This document shows, in pieces, positions 1 to 9,017 of a stretch of 21,568 bases of DNA. The position numbers and the translations under genes are program-made. The notes beneath the pieces were generated by a model. It was not told where the DNA came from, made no database searches, and was given only the letters and a program-made list of their open reading frames with translations. Numbering within the stretch: position 1 is the first letter of the stretch; every line of letters begins with the position of its first letter. Source of the DNA: Isohypsibius dastychi (lineage: Eukaryota > Tardigrada > Eutardigrada > Parachela > Isohypsibiidae); assembly GCA_034696485.1 (NCBI GenBank), contig JAQIWT010000388.1:1-21568 (forward strand), in the 5' to 3' direction.

Positions 1-653
1 TCAGAGACAGAGAGAAACGAGAGAATATCTACAACTTTGCTGAAAGCAGAACAACGATTTTTCCATAAAACTTTTCCGGAAACATAGAATGAAACTCAGT
101 GATTTCGCCCAAAACTCGGGCTTTTTTCCTAGAATGTATAACACCGTGATCTACACATTACTCTTTAGTAATTCAATGGAATCAGTTCTCGTGATCATTC
201 AATTGTGATCTTTCTTTGAAAACTCTTTTCCTGCTCCGGCAGAATTGTGGACTTTTCTATTCTATTGCCAAATCGTTGGCTTGCTGTCTGCATTCGGCAA
301 AATTGTGGACTCTCTCTGGGTTCTCTATATCCCTGGCAAAATTCGCGACGGAAAAGGATTAGGTTGACAAGTACCACCTATTAAAAATCTAATTGTGGGT
401 CGCATATGGAAATTTGGCAGCCAAAAACACAGTTATTTGGTATTGCGTTCGCTTTCGTGTATCGTTATTTTTTTTACGTGCCCGCTTGATGAAGCCGCAG
501 TTTCGCGTCTTGTATGTAAGACTCAAAACAATAAAAAAACAATTGCTCCTGTCAAAAATTCCAACTTCCGCTGGAGAAATGTCAGTTCAGATTTTATCAA
601 TCACCCATTCAGACGATGAAATGGATATTTCCTCACACAAAAACTCTGAAATC
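1..653. other. No gene identified; short internal direct repeat
   Basis: Open frames here are short, overlap on both strands and show no recognisable domain. The only structure I see is a 17-base direct repeat, CGGCARAATTGTGGACT, at 237-253 and 295-311, with a weaker third copy (GGCAAAATTCGCGA) near 333. It may be a remnant of a local tandem duplication of about 58 bp. Confidence 0.5.
237..311. repeat. Imperfect 58-bp direct duplication
   Basis: CGGCAGAATTGTGGACT at 237-253 recurs as CGGCAAAATTGTGGACT at 295-311, one mismatch in 17. The sequence between the copies is not clearly repeated, so this is either an old tandem duplication or a dispersed motif. No function is evident. Confidence 0.45.
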
Positions 654-1163
654 CTACATCGTTAAATTCGTCGACAAAACGCAAATTTCATGCCGTTCAG
701 TTTCCCAAGAGGCATCTGATTCCGGCCAACCGAGATTGACCATCAACTTTTCTCGAAATGCCGACAGTTCTGACTATCAGAGAGAACAAGCTTTTTTTGG
801 CAAACCTGACAGCAATTAGATCACAAATTCTACTAGCTGGTGAAACTTGACTGCAACGTGACTGCTAGGTAGCCACTTATGCTAGTTCATGGTATTTGGT
901 GGGTAGCTCACTGTGAGATTGCAAACTGACCTGACAGACAGACTATCTGACATCTTTGACATGGATCATCCTGTTCCCCCTCTGGCTGTTTTCAGTCTAC
1001 AGTAATTCCCATTAACTTGAACGACCCGGTGGGCGAGAAAATCGTTCGAGTTACACAATCGTTCAGTTGACGCTTTGGCTCTTGGCGGTTCGACTGTAGC
1101 TTTTCCAAGTTCTTGTGCAAATTCTGAAACTCTCACGAGGACGCCGGTTTTTGACATTCTCAT
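654..1163 (-). CDS. Weak candidate two-exon gene, 88 aa, unrecognised
   Basis: Read on the minus strand, exon 1 (1163-1017) starts at ATG just downstream of an in-frame TGA and ends CAA|GTTAATGG. Exon 2 (773-654) follows a pyrimidine-rich acceptor (CTTGTTCTCTCTGATAG) and ends in TAG. Both junctions are phase 0, so the frame joins cleanly over a 243-bp intron. The product would have 88 residues, with no signal peptide or membrane segment and only two cysteines. Codon use looks protein-like (for example ...SELSAFREKLMVNLGWPES... in exon 2), but I recognise no family. It could equally be chance open frame. Transcript evidence would decide. Confidence 0.27.
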
Positions 1164-2424
1164 TCAGGAATATATGTTCACGAACAAACTACAATAATGA
1201 TTTAATAGTAAAGCAAAGGATGCGTTCGAGCTCATAGAATGAATTACAAGGCAGCGTACATCCGAATTTATTCATCGTTCAAGACACATACTGGACAGAT
1301 GTCCAAGATTGTTCAACTCTCGTAACACACCTTGACCAAGTTTAACTGGAGCCACACCAGGGTAAAATGTTGCATTCAAGTGATTGCGAGCGTTATCATC
1401 AACTTACGTAGAGTTCGAGTCAATGGGGTTTTTCCGGAGGCTTTTCTCTCACTGACCTTCAGTGTGACCGCTATTATATATTATTTCTTGGAGACTGGTT
1501 AATAGCGGTAAAAGCCTTTAGGCTTGATCCCGAGCTTACTTTTGCCAATATTTAACCTAAAATTAAGGGCTATGGATCAAACGATGGGGCATGAAACTTT
1601 ATTAGATCGGATCGAGCGGAATTTTGGAACGTCCATTTTAAAATTTGTTATTCCTCAAAAACTCAAGGTCACGAGCAGAAAAAAAGTCGGATTTTTCGCC
1701 AAGTAACATTTTTGATTTTGACATGCAATCACAATATAATGAATTGCATCGGATAGACCTGAAATCTCTCTATGTCGAACTCGAATTTAAAGATCAGTTA
1801 AACAGAGTTCCATTTTAAAGATCAAATGAAAGTCAGTAAATTCAAGGACAAAGTTTCAATATCAACTAGCAACCTATCAGTGGTCAATTATATTTTGATG
1901 TTGTCAAAATTGAAAAAGTACAAAGCCTCCGGTTAACGTGAGCAAAACGAGCGGGTTGCAAAGCAATTTTTTTGTTTGTGGCGCTGTTCCACTGGTATGT
2001 ATGTTTCCGGAAAATCGAATGGCGGCATGGTGTTTATAAGGGTGGGTCCGAGATGATCGATATATTTTCGAGGAGATTTTGAGAAGATTATTTTAGTTCA
2101 GTAGTTTTCATTCCTAGCTGAAGGCATTCATTCACTAATTAACCACTGAATGTTTTGATCTTTGGTGACCTAATGTTTTGTTGAAGGAAAAACCGTTGAC
2201 ATAAGCTTTTGGCGAAGTCCAAACTACCTTTGATTTTGGGACCCTTGATTCCTTCTTTTATGTGGCCATAATATCAGTCATGAAAATCCGTCAAACCAAA
2301 TAATGCATCACGCAACGAATAATAACTGGTCTAAAGGGTTTATATCATAAACTAACCTATGCACATAGGAACGCAAAACCTCTACATTTGCTGCCGTGCA
2401 CTCGCAATAAATGCACAAACCAGG
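1164..2424. other. Intergenic; no supported gene
   Basis: No convincing coding exon is visible. A short frame beginning at ATG 1572 (44 residues) has no recognisable features. A 36-base segment at 1923-1958 resembles 17604-17639 (27 of 36 identical). The rest is ordinary moderately AT-rich sequence upstream of the GPCR gene. Confidence 0.5.
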
Positions 2425-2438
2425 TATATAAATATATA
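2425..2438 (+). promoter_or_regulatory. Candidate TATA box of the GPCR gene
   Basis: TATATAAATATATA lies 74-87 bases upstream of the GPCR start codon. That position suits a core promoter with a short 5' leader. The assignment rests on motif and spacing only. Confidence 0.45.
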
Positions 2439-2511
2439 CGTAGACACAGATTTCCTCCATTTCAGGTCTGGGTGATGTTAACAGAGATCCAGAAATCCAA
2501 AAGGTCACACG

Positions 2512-3539
2512 ATGAATATCTCGTTATGGCATCCTGATTTCAACAGAACCATTTTCCCAGGTAACATCTCCAGCTTTTCCAGTTGGATTCTCGAAAACAA
2601 ACATCAACTTTATCTTCTCATCTGGATCTCGGCGGTGGCATGTGCTGGCGGCGCTTGTCTGGATCTACTCTTGATCATTGCGATTTCATCAAAAAGAACA
2701 CTTCGTCAAGGAACTGGTATTCTAATACTTTTCACCATATTCCTCAACTTTAATTACGTCGCAATTCATGTCCCACTCAGCTTATTCACAATTGGTCGCT
2801 ATTTTTTCGACGGGATCCTTCAGAACCAAGCCTTTTGTATGGGGACTATCTACCCCTTCACGGCTACACGCTTCACCGAACTTTGGATCGGAATGTTTCT
2901 GGCACTCAGCAGATTCTGCGCCACTTTTTATCCTACTCGATGCACAATTTGGAAAAACGGGAAATTTAACACCTTGCTAATTCTACTGCCAAGCGCCATT
3001 GGACTCGGCACTCAAATGCCAATTTTATTTGGTGTCGGTGCATCATACGGTACAGGTACACCATGGTACGCTTGCAGGCCAATAGTCAACCACCCGTGGA
3101 TACACAGGCTTGGAGTAATAATTGCTGACTATGTTCCGGTTCTCAGTATGGCGGTCATATATTTTGTCCTCTGTCTCAAAAACGTCATTTCTCGTTGTAA
3201 AAGTCCTGTTGCCCCGAATGCGGTGCCAAGAGGTGCCCAAGTTCGACGTAACAGTTTAACGCTCATGTTGGCCGTTTTCTTTTTCTGGTCAACAGTCATT
3301 GACATTCCCGCCTCTTTCATCGGGGACATCGGGCACAATCCATTAGTCCGTTTATGGATAAGGCTATTCAGCTTGTTGACGGTGACAGCAACTCCGGTAA
3401 AAACATAAATTATCGCGGGTTGATATCTAAAGTTAGAGGTCATGTTTTTCAGATCATCTTTATAGTCCTGAGCCGCGATAATCAGGAGCAGATCAAGGTC
3501 GTCGGGAAGAAGCTCTGCTGCTGCCTGCAAGCTGTGTGA
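2512..3539 (+). CDS. Rhodopsin-like (class A) orphan GPCR, 323 aa
   Basis: Two exons, 2512-3396 and 3453-3539, are separated by a 56-bp GT-AG intron in phase 0. Without splicing the frame stops at 3408, before the end of TM7. The N-terminus carries three N-glycosylation sequons (NIS, NRT, NIS). Seven hydrophobic segments lie near residues 33-57, 68-92, 112-136, 154-175, 200-222, 248-272 and 279-301. Cys109 before TM3 and Cys188 in the second extracellular loop form the usual disulfide pair. The DRY position at the end of TM3 reads SRF (LSRFCATFYP), and the NPxxY position in TM7 reads TPIIF, so both canonical motifs are diverged. Splicing adds helix 8 and a CCC palmitoylation-type cluster (317-319). 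Fold and membrane location are clear. The ligand is unknown. Confidence 0.86.
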
Positions 3540-4212
3540 AACCTCAAGTTGGTCATGTCAAGTACAAGCCAGTCCGAATGAGAATTTTCCATCATGGACT
3601 CAAAATGTCGCAAGAAGTCCATGGCCGGACCGAAAGATTCCAGTTTACTTCAGTTTAGGATTCACCAAAGCATCATAAGAAGTCAGTGCCCTGTCACTAA
3701 GAAAATGAATTTGACTTCAGACCACCAATACAATTAGTAAGCAACTTCTACGCTCTCATGCTTGTTTTTGGTTCATATTTCACTTTATATTTCACTGTCC
3801 CACTTTTGTGCCGCCCCACATAATACCGATTTTGCACTCACTTATTCTACTGTCGTTTCACTGCACTCTGACTGATTTGTTCGTTTTTTCTGTTCGAAAT
3901 ACAACGATCTGAATCTTCCTGATTGGCAGATTAATCTCTCGGCACAGCGTGCAAGTGTCTCCCACAATAGACAAAAATTATTCAAGGAACATAAAAGAAA
4001 CGATAATGGCGTTCACACAATAAAGCAAGCCGACGTAGATTCTGCTGTAGAATGGTTGGAACACCGTGGGAATCTCAAGCTGGTGATGGAAGTCTGAAAT
4101 AACGGCTACATTACGTTCGTCTTTCCTCATTTTCATCAGCGGACTTTTCATCTTGTCTCGTACCTAAACGCTTCCACTTAGAACTGCAATATCACGACAA
4201 ACAGCACAGATT
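3540..4212. other. 3' flank of the GPCR gene; no further gene seen
   Basis: This stretch follows the GPCR stop codon and contains no open frame with recognisable features. A candidate polyadenylation signal is annotated at 4019. Confidence 0.5.
4019..4024 (+). promoter_or_regulatory. Candidate poly(A) signal AATAAA (GPCR 3' UTR)
   Basis: AATAAA occurs 480 bases after the GPCR stop codon. It is the first canonical signal I noticed downstream, but the assignment to this transcript is an inference. Confidence 0.3.
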
Positions 4213-4389
4213 ATGTTGGTCCCAAAGTGTGCTGTAGTTGCACTTGGTTACACGGTACTGGTAGTTATTTGGATGATCAAACCGGATTCTGAATCTGCTT
4301 GTAAGATAGTCCAGCGAATGACGAGCAGAGCGATGTCTCTTATATCAAGGCCTGACTTCCTGAGTTCCAGCATCCTCGAAAACCGGTGA
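4213..4389 (+). CDS. Short ORF, 58 aa, possible secreted or membrane peptide
   Basis: ATG at 4213 opens 58 codons ending at TGA 4389. Residues 5-21 are hydrophobic (CAVVALGYTVLVVIWMI), like a signal peptide or single membrane anchor. The remainder is polar, with a single cysteine and no dibasic cleavage sites of the neuropeptide type. No family is recognised and no splice sites are needed. A frame of this length can arise by chance, so this is only a candidate. Confidence 0.15.
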   Translation: MLVPKCAVVALGYTVLVVIWMIKPDSESACKIVQRMTSRAMSLISRPDFLSSSILENR

Positions 4390-5391
4390 CATTTACTGGA
4401 AGCCCTCGCTTTTTGTCCGCCCCCCCCCCACCCCCAAGGGGGGTGGACCTATAATCGGGCACTCTATCGTCCACGGCTTGAGGTTGAGGTTGCTGCCATA
4501 GACTTAACATGGGGTGACGTCACTGGCCACGCCCTCCCCATTGCAAAAACTGTACCTGGCGAAGTTGGCCTGGCGAGGTTGGGCTACGTCAACGGTGTAC
4601 GATGTACGCCGTCACGTGTACGTGCCACGCGTACATTCAACGCAGCACTGTTTACATTCGGATCTTTTCGACAGTTTTGTTTTGGTTCTGTGCTTTTTTG
4701 CTTTTTCCTTTTTTCATCATTTTTCTTGCCTTCTGAATTATTATAATTCGTGATCGATTGCTGCTCCTGGAAAGTCTTGTGGTTGTCATTACCATGAAAA
4801 CGGTTTTCTGGGTTTTTTTCTGGAATTCTTCAGATGGAATGGGCCGGACGTTATGTAAGAGACTTCAGTCTCTGACATTATGCAAAAGCCCAAGCTTTTG
4901 CTGGTATATTTGTCTTGGTTCTCTGTTATCCCAAATCGAAAATACGAGATCGCATCGCTCACTGTACACTGAGAAGAAATATTCAGCTATGCATTGATAC
5001 AGCAACCAAAGAGCTGGGTGATTGCTTTAGTAACTGTTGGCACCGGAACTCTGCTCTAGTGCGAAAAAAACCTTTGGAGCAATAAGGATGTTTTTACCGT
5101 CAACGATTTTTAGAGCTTCTACTCGGAGCGTCTTTGTTTAACAGCCACAACCTGCCTGTCACTCGAATGAATTTCTCAGTCAATGATTGGCTGAAATTAG
5201 TGTGGGAGCCGAACTGCTCGAAGAAATGCACCTAACGGCAAAAAATTTTGGACTAATCGGTAGCACATGTGTTTGAAAAGAGGCCATGGATGACCATTTA
5301 CGGTGACGCTGGTGACCTGTAACGAACAGAAGCAATTTGTTTGATGGATAAAATGTCGCTGGTAAAGGCAATTTACCATTTTGAGCTAACT
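4390..5391. other. Intergenic; regulatory-looking motifs, no gene
   Basis: There is no supported coding exon. The stretch holds a C-run/G-run hairpin (4415-4448), a perfect CRE-type palindrome TGACGTCA at 4514-4521, and an E-box context GTCACGTGTACGTG at 4611-4624. It then becomes T-rich and runs into the 3' flank of the minus-strand Ig gene. No canonical polyadenylation signal for that gene was obvious. Confidence 0.45.
4415..4448. repeat. C-run/G-run hairpin
   Basis: GTCC and a run of C ending CCACCCCC (4428-4435) are followed by GGGGGTGG and GGAC (4439-4448). The two arms can pair into a hairpin around an A-rich loop. Such a run can also form G-quadruplex or i-motif structures. No gene context explains it. 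Confidence 0.5.
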
Positions 5392-7406
5392 TTAACCGCG
5401 AAAGGCTGGTGTCCACTTTCCGTATCGAACTACCGACTTGATTTTCTCGGTGTTGTTTGAACATCCACTCGGAGACGTGGGAGGTAGAGTTGTCGAAGTG
5501 GTTAGAATTCGAGTCAAGGAGCACCTCAGTGTCTTCGGGCCTGATTCAGGGCAATCATTCTTGGAGAAAATGCCATTTCCTCCCATAAATGGTACATCTA
5601 GTGATCTCCCTGGAAGAACCACATTTAAAAAAGAATCAATCAAAATTAGTGGATCACTTTGGAAAAACCTCGTTACTGTTACCAGTTTCTGCTTCAACTT
5701 ACCCTCAGACCATCCGTTGTTTTGGCTGTTGCACTTGCGAGCCATCGGGTCAGGACGAATGAACCCCTCTAGTGGACCATCGGATGAATCTACAAAGCGC
5801 AGGAACAAGTCAAAAAATTCACACCGTGCAGGAAACTCGCAGTTTCACACACGCTGTCACCATCCTACGCATCCTTAATTTCTGTGCCAATTTTCAAAAG
5901 ACCAAGCCAGTTTACTTACCTTCTATTCGCAACTTGATGCTCTCTTGTTTGGACACGTCAGCGCCCTCACTTCCTGAATAACGCTGAAAGGCAGTGATGA
6001 CACAAGTGTAAGTTCCATCGGACTGTGAGGTCACATTTCGAATCGTCAACATGCTGAGTCTTTGTGCCGGGTCCATTACGATAATTCCTCTGTCGAGATC
6101 ACTATCGTCGATGTTAAGGATGGGCCTAACAACAGGAGAGCAAAAATGCTGTTGTGTTATAGCGAGTGTAACATTGTTATAACAATGTTAGAACGTGGTT
6201 AACATTCTTAACATTGTTATAACATATTCTTTTGAGGTAGCCCGTTACAGTATGTTATGTTAACGGCTCTAACTGGGCAGATAATATAAATTTGACGCTC
6301 ATTCCAGATATATCTGAGGTTCTCGGAGCTGCAGAAGCAACCAGGTTTAATTTTCGGGCCCTTGAACGGTGGAGCTCGTAGAGTAAGATTAACTTCAAGT
6401 CCCTGACCTACAGTTATGATTTGTTGCGTGCTGCGATCAGGCAGGCAGGCACACATACACCCGAGTTTGGAACTGCCTGATAACTTACCGGAAGGTGACC
6501 GAATTCAAAATAAGAACTGACTTGACGATGTTGTTTACCCATAACATACATAACGTATCATATATAATATATCGTATATCATATATAATATATAATATAT
6601 CATAACATTTTGTCTGACTTTATTTTGGGTTTTCTTCCAAAGAAAAACAAGCCTAACACATTTTCAGATATTACCCGGAACGTTTTGATTTAGTCAGAAT
6701 ATCTGGGATGTTATGATCATTAGTCATTACCCGTTGCGCCGAAAGGTTACTTCGCTGACGAATCCTTGATGTGACAGAGAAGCTCACCATTAATGGTACA
6801 GTAAACTTGAAATTAACATCAGTTTGATAAATGCAGTAGATTGACGAGTCTTGGAGAAACTAAATGGTAAGCTTGCCAAATTTCGATGGATTGATTCAAA
6901 TAAATCCCAAATTCAATATGTCTTATCCAGTTCGATGACGTTTTTGTATCATCACGCTAACATAATTTGCGTGTTAAAACAATTCACAATTCCCGTTATG
7001 TTATAACAATATTTTATAACACGTCATAACAGGCTAACATGTCCAACAGAAGAAGCCGCGCTCGTTATGTTATGTTATAACACTTTACCATAACATTTTG
7101 TTATAACGGTGAAATGTTAGGCCCATCCTCAGTCGAAGTACCTTATCTCAGGCAAATTCCAGAGCTGCAGCGGATCGGTGTCACTGAAAATCGTTCTTCG
7201 ACTCCGATTTTCTTGCTCTTGAAATCCCAAACAACAATGATCTCAGTGTATTCGGGTTCAGTAACTGTCCAAGAACACTGGAACTCAACTGTTGATCCCA
7301 CATTTTCTGTATGTGGTACGGTTAACGACATGTTGAACTCGACAACAGCCATGGAAAATTGCGCAAAGGCAAAAAAGGTTAAAGTTGAAAATAACATTAA
7401 CATCAT
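5392..7406 (-). CDS. Secreted single-Ig-domain protein, four exons, one-base frame gap in exon 1
   Basis: Minus-strand exons are 7406-7142, 6125-5920, 5789-5703 and 5609-5392; introns are 1016, 130 and 93 bp with GT-AG ends. The second and third introns are phase 1 and join in frame. Residues 1-20 form a signal peptide. An Ig V-like domain follows, with Cys44 and Trp60 in exon 1 and the DGTYTC motif in exon 2. After it comes a cysteine-containing tail with no membrane anchor, so the protein should be secreted. Upstream frame ATGs are absent; ATG 7406 is the first. Exon 1 switches frame by one base between Trp60 and the donor, most likely at the T-run 7208-7211. The exons total 776 nt, one short of 259 codons. 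Intron 1 is almost wholly a transposable element. The frame gap could mean a recent pseudogene or an assembly error. The binding partner is unknown. Confidence 0.62.
6169..6190. repeat. 22-bp perfect palindrome in the element's subterminal region
   Basis: TAACATTGTTA is followed immediately by its reverse complement. Partial copies (AACATTGTTATAAC) occur at about 6210 and related GTTATAAC motifs near 7000-7110. The clustering near both ends of the element suggests protein-binding sites of the transposition machinery. Confidence 0.7.
6553..6604. repeat. AT-rich low-complexity tract
   Basis: Alternating ATATAATATATC-type units, partly duplicated around CGTATATC, form a self-complementary AT tract inside the transposable element. 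It has no coding content. Confidence 0.7.
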
Positions 7407-7896
7407 AGTTTTTGAGACTGTGAAACTTTGACAAACTCCAGACAAATGCAGAATGAAGACAATGTCGTCTTATTATTGGAGTTTAATGGTCCCTAATCGG
7501 CCGCTGATCCTCAAGTAGAGTGCTGGTGATGTTAGGGACTCTTACATTACATTGCGCATCCAGAAGTTTTCGACGGACGAGCAAATGAACTTTGGTGAAA
7601 TCGCCAGCATTTTTTTTGCATTACTTGCTTGTTTTGAATTGAAAACATGATGGATGGAATAACTTCATCAAACGACTTGTTGAACCTCTTGATTACGTGG
7701 CACTCAACAGAATTAGAGACCAGCACCATGCACTTTTTTCCGAACCAAGCAGGACGTAATAAGTTTTTTTAAAAATGGAACGAAACGGTGTGGTTCTTGT
7801 TAAGGACGGAGCTGAACTGAACTGGACGGAAAAAAACTGCCCTGAAGCGGACTAAGCGAACCCAACGAAATAAACACCAGAAAAGTCAATTCAAGC
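7407..7896. other. Upstream region of the Ig gene; no gene seen
   Basis: This stretch lies between the Ig gene and the pogo-type MITE. A 60-codon minus-strand frame at 7729-7547 has no recognisable features. The Ig promoter should lie here, but I see no clear TATA box. Confidence 0.45.
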
Positions 7897-7898
7897 TA

Positions 7899-8412
7899 CA
7901 GTATTCCCTGTTAAAGTGAACACTGCGAATCGTGAACACATCTGAATCGTGAACGCTCTTTTACTAACCGACGCCTTCAAGATTAATTTAACAAGGGGTT
8001 AACCTGGGAACCGTGAACACCTCCCAAACGTGAACAGTGAACGCTTTCTTTGCTAACGGGCAATTAAAATTTCACCTGTCAACGTGAACACTCACTGTTT
8101 CCAAGAAACAAAATTATTCGAAAACAGCTCAAAAAAGGTACGAGTTCATCATCCCAAGTTTCGAACATGAGAATGCGTTCTAAGTCCGAGCGTGAAGCAG
8201 CGGCTTTGAAGCGCGATAAGGTCAAACGTATGGTACAACCCACAATAAATCAGTTTTTCAGCAAGAAATAAAGCGGCGCCCTTGTATTATCTTGGACCCC
8301 CACTTCGAAAAATTTCAGCCTCCTAGGGGTTCCACCTGTGGATCGTGAACACCTGGGAATCGTGAACGCTTTTTTCCTAACGGACAGGTGTTCACTTTAA
8401 CAGGGAATACTG
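7899..8412. mobile_element. pogo/Tigger-type MITE, 514 bp
   Basis: The ends are perfect 25-bp inverted repeats (7899-7923 and 8388-8412) beginning CAGTATTCCCTGTTAAAGTG. They are flanked by TA on both sides (7897-7898 and 8413-8414). A TA target duplication and a CAGT start are typical of the pogo/Tigger branch of the Tc1-mariner superfamily. The interior contains three to four direct copies of a CGTGAACAC...CGTGAACGCTTTYTTNCTAACGG block (about 7929, 8010 and 8343). It also contains a short transposase tail. The element is a deletion derivative that would need a transposase from elsewhere. It lies between the divergently transcribed Ig and astacin genes. Confidence 0.85.
8167..8271 (+). pseudogene. 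Remnant C-terminus of a pogo-like transposase with a PCNA-box
   Basis: The frame gives a basic peptide ending VQPTINQFFSKK and a stop at 8271. QPTINQFF fits the PCNA-interacting (PIP) consensus Qxx[ILM]xx[FY][FY]. Pogo-family transposases are known to carry a PIP box at or near the C-terminus. A lysine/arginine-rich stretch precedes it. The frame stays open upstream of ATG 8167 to about 8092, so this is the tail of a longer lost reading frame. It lies wholly inside the TIR-bounded element. The catalytic DDE region and DNA-binding domain are absent, so no transposition activity is expected. Confidence 0.6.
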
Positions 8413-9017
8413 TACTGAATTCTTCCCCATTTCTTGTGTAGGAGTTCGTACAGACCAACACGCCATGCAATCCAAGCCGGATTCTAGCTGCACAACTGCC
8501 CATCTGACTGGATAGCTCAATCTTGCAGGGAGCCATCTCTGATTTGCCAGAACATTCGTGCTCTAAACAGTGGTGATTCGATTTGCTCTCTGGGTGGGGA
8601 GGGGGGGGGGTTGCTGGTTACAAACTGCTACATTCAACGCAAATTTCTGACTGGTCGAACGACAGTTGGGCGGAGGTCTGATTATTCCATCCGGGAAAGA
8701 AACAGACCGGAAGCAAGGCACAGAAAAGATATTGACTGCGTAGAAATCTGGTTCCGCTTTCTGCGATCCCAGGACGCAAATTTCGTTTGTTATCAACAAC
8801 CGATGACCAAAAACTGTTGTTTACGATTTGAAATGTCTACTGACTCTATACCGCTGTTCAGAGCAATCGTCTAGTCATTTCTCCACGGACAAATGCGAAA
8901 CAGTTACATGTTTTCATTTAGCCGGGAAAACCTGCGTTCGCCGCAGTTTTTATTTCAGCGCACGAAATAACGAAAACTCATGCCACGAATGATATCTCAC
9001 TTCCAACCTTTCTGATC
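8413..9017. other. Intergenic upstream of the astacin gene
   Basis: There are open frames of about 75-90 codons on both strands around 8560-8870, but none has a recognisable motif and they overlap each other. The stretch contains a G-rich tract at 8592-8610 and presumably the astacin promoter, for which I see no clear TATA box. Confidence 0.4.
8592..8610 (+). repeat. G-run, potential G-quadruplex
   Basis: GGGTGGGGAGGGGGGGGGG gives four G-tracts separated by single bases, a good quadruplex-forming pattern about 400 bases upstream of the astacin start. Confidence 0.6.

Larger units (their letters stand above)
6112..7131. mobile_element. 1,020-bp TIR element forming intron 1 of the Ig gene (introner-like)
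   Basis: The left end reads TGTTAAGGATGGGCCTAAC. The right end, reverse-complemented, reads TGAGGATGGGCCTAAC. Both share AGGATGGGCCTAAC. Flanking GTCGA copies at 6107-6111 and 7132-7136 look like a 5-bp target duplication. Subterminal GTTATAAC motifs recur at both ends, as expected for transposase-binding sites. I see no transposase, so the element is non-autonomous, and its superfamily is unclear. The left terminal repeat carries the 3' splice site of the host gene (minus strand: TTTTTGCTCTCCTGTTGTTAG|GCCC). The donor is a pre-existing host AG|GTACTT ten bases before the insertion point. The exact outer ends depend on accepting the 5-bp duplication. Confidence 0.72.

Noticed and set aside
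5438-5878. 146-codon plus-strand open frame
   Set aside because: It runs antisense to two Ig-gene exons that have matched splice sites and a consistent frame, so it is a shadow.
6112-7131. Reading the intron element as a solo LTR (TG...CA ends, 5-bp duplication)
   Set aside because: The ends form a 14-bp-plus inverted repeat with subterminal palindromes, which LTRs do not have, and no polyadenylation or primer-site features are visible. A DNA transposon fits better.
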